Origin: Clostridium vincentii
GTDB taxonomy: Bacteria > Bacillota > Clostridia > Clostridiales > Clostridiaceae
Assembly (NCBI RefSeq): GCF_002995745.1
Contig: NZ_PVXQ01000037.1
Span: forward strand, 1-34,324
Reading direction: 5' to 3'
Length of the DNA stretch: 34,324 bases
The notes below the pieces were generated by a model that did no database searches, was not told the origin of the DNA, and was given only the letters and a program-made list of their open reading frames with translations. Below, one piece after another: positions 33,981 to 34,324 of the stretch. The translations under genes and the position numbers were made by a program. Each line of letters begins with the position of its first letter. Position 1 is the stretch's first letter.

Positions 33981-34277
33981 AAAAAACACTTCCCCGTATT
34001 TTTATTTTTTCCTTTAATTTAATCAAGCACAAGTGACTTTTATTTCCTATTCTTTATCCTGTTATTTATACATTTCTCACATTCTTTTTTGCTCTTAAGC
34101 ATGCCATATATATGTATTAAATTATACCTCACGAATATTACAATAATATAAATGTTAGAGTATAATTTTAGTAGGCAAAGGTAGCAAAAAAATAAAAGAG
34201 ATGTAAAAACATCTCCCCAATACATAAATTATCCATTATAATTTTATTGCTAAGATAAAAAGAATGGAGTTGGATTT
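33981..34277. other. AT-rich gap between the response regulator and the right-edge transposase
   Basis: About 297 bp. It holds the ribosome site of the regulator, a terminator-like hairpin on the minus strand (34184-34215), and probably the left end of the ISLre2-like element, whose boundary cannot be placed. A 61-codon minus-strand frame here has no ribosome site or known motif and is not called. Confidence 0.5.
34184..34215 (-). terminator. Minus-strand terminator next to the ISLre2-like start
   Basis: GAGATGT (34198-34204) and ACATCTC (34209-34215) form a seven-base-pair stem around AAAA. Read on the minus strand it is followed by a T-rich run (CTTTTATTTTTTT). It would stop leftward transcription coming from beyond the right edge, keeping it from the two-component genes. 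Confidence 0.55.
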
Positions 34278-34324
34278 ATGTATGATATTAGTTTAAATGA
34301 GAACGGCCTAACTTTCAAGGATTT
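34278..34324 (+). CDS. Partial transposase, ISLre2-like N-terminus
   Basis: An ATG at 34278, with GGAGT upstream, opens MYDISLNENGLTFKD and runs off the window. ISLre2-family transposases start with a similar asparagine- and phenylalanine-containing stretch. Only 15 residues are visible, so this is a family impression only. If right, the window ends at a second insertion sequence of a different family from the one at the left edge. Confidence 0.45.
   Translation, partial: MYDISLNENGLTFKD

Noticed and set aside
34040..34225. A 61-codon minus-strand gene near the right edge
   Set aside because: It has no ribosome site, crosses a terminator hairpin, and shows no recognisable motif.
1..34324. 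Composite transposon bounded by the two insertion sequences
   Set aside because: The left edge looks like IS66 and the right edge like ISLre2. They differ in family, and the genes between are mostly ordinary chromosomal ones.

Overview
This 34.3 kb window is AT-rich DNA from a spore-forming Clostridium-type Firmicute. The evidence is strong AGGAGG ribosome sites, a CotF-like spore coat protein, a spore photoproduct lyase, a SCIFF ranthipeptide locus, and many clostridial gene pairs (ACT/UPF0210, Orn/Lys/Arg decarboxylase, DUF4474). No rRNA, tRNA or CRISPR array was found. Each edge touches a different insertion sequence: an IS66-like end at 1-127 and the start of an ISLre2-like transposase at 34278.

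Layout. 1-1352: IS66 end, then an MBL-fold hydrolase and a NifU/IscU scaffold read leftward. 1627-5170: CotF-like coat protein, then a zinc-uptake operon znuA-znuC-znuB-zur with a clear promoter and Zur-type operator. 5304-8500: operon DUF5320-like protein, DUF134 regulator-like protein, a radical SAM enzyme that is a full-length paralogue of the SCIFF maturase, and an ARMT1-like DUF89 protein. 8518-13427: flavin reductase, manA, Mrp/ApbC Fe-S carrier, thioredoxin, UPF0210 and ACT proteins. 13649-14620: histidine phosphatase and an HMA-fold protein without the metal motif. 14673-18925: the SCIFF operon (scfA precursor, found by reading the gap; hairpin; scfB maturase; M16 peptidase; Orn/Lys/Arg decarboxylase). 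19001-30996: mixed housekeeping and accessory genes, with decayed fragments of a CadD-like transporter and a DUF3267-like protein. 31144-33980: two-component system with a small membrane methyltransferase, visibly richer in GC.

How it fits together. The most interesting pattern is a shared near-palindrome, TTGnCA-WW-TGnCAA. It overlaps the -35 box of four leftward promoters: nifU/MBL, mrp, ACT/UPF0210, and the DUF5320/DUF134/radical SAM/DUF89 operon. At three of them a second copy lies 39-41 bp downstream over the start-site region. This looks like one undescribed regulon joining Fe-S scaffold, Fe-S carrier and an orphan SCIFF-type radical SAM enzyme. DUF134 is the obvious local candidate regulator. 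The orphan maturase has no nearby Cys-rich precursor, while the true SCIFF precursor lies 10 kb away with its own maturase. All functional statements come from motif recognition without database searches.
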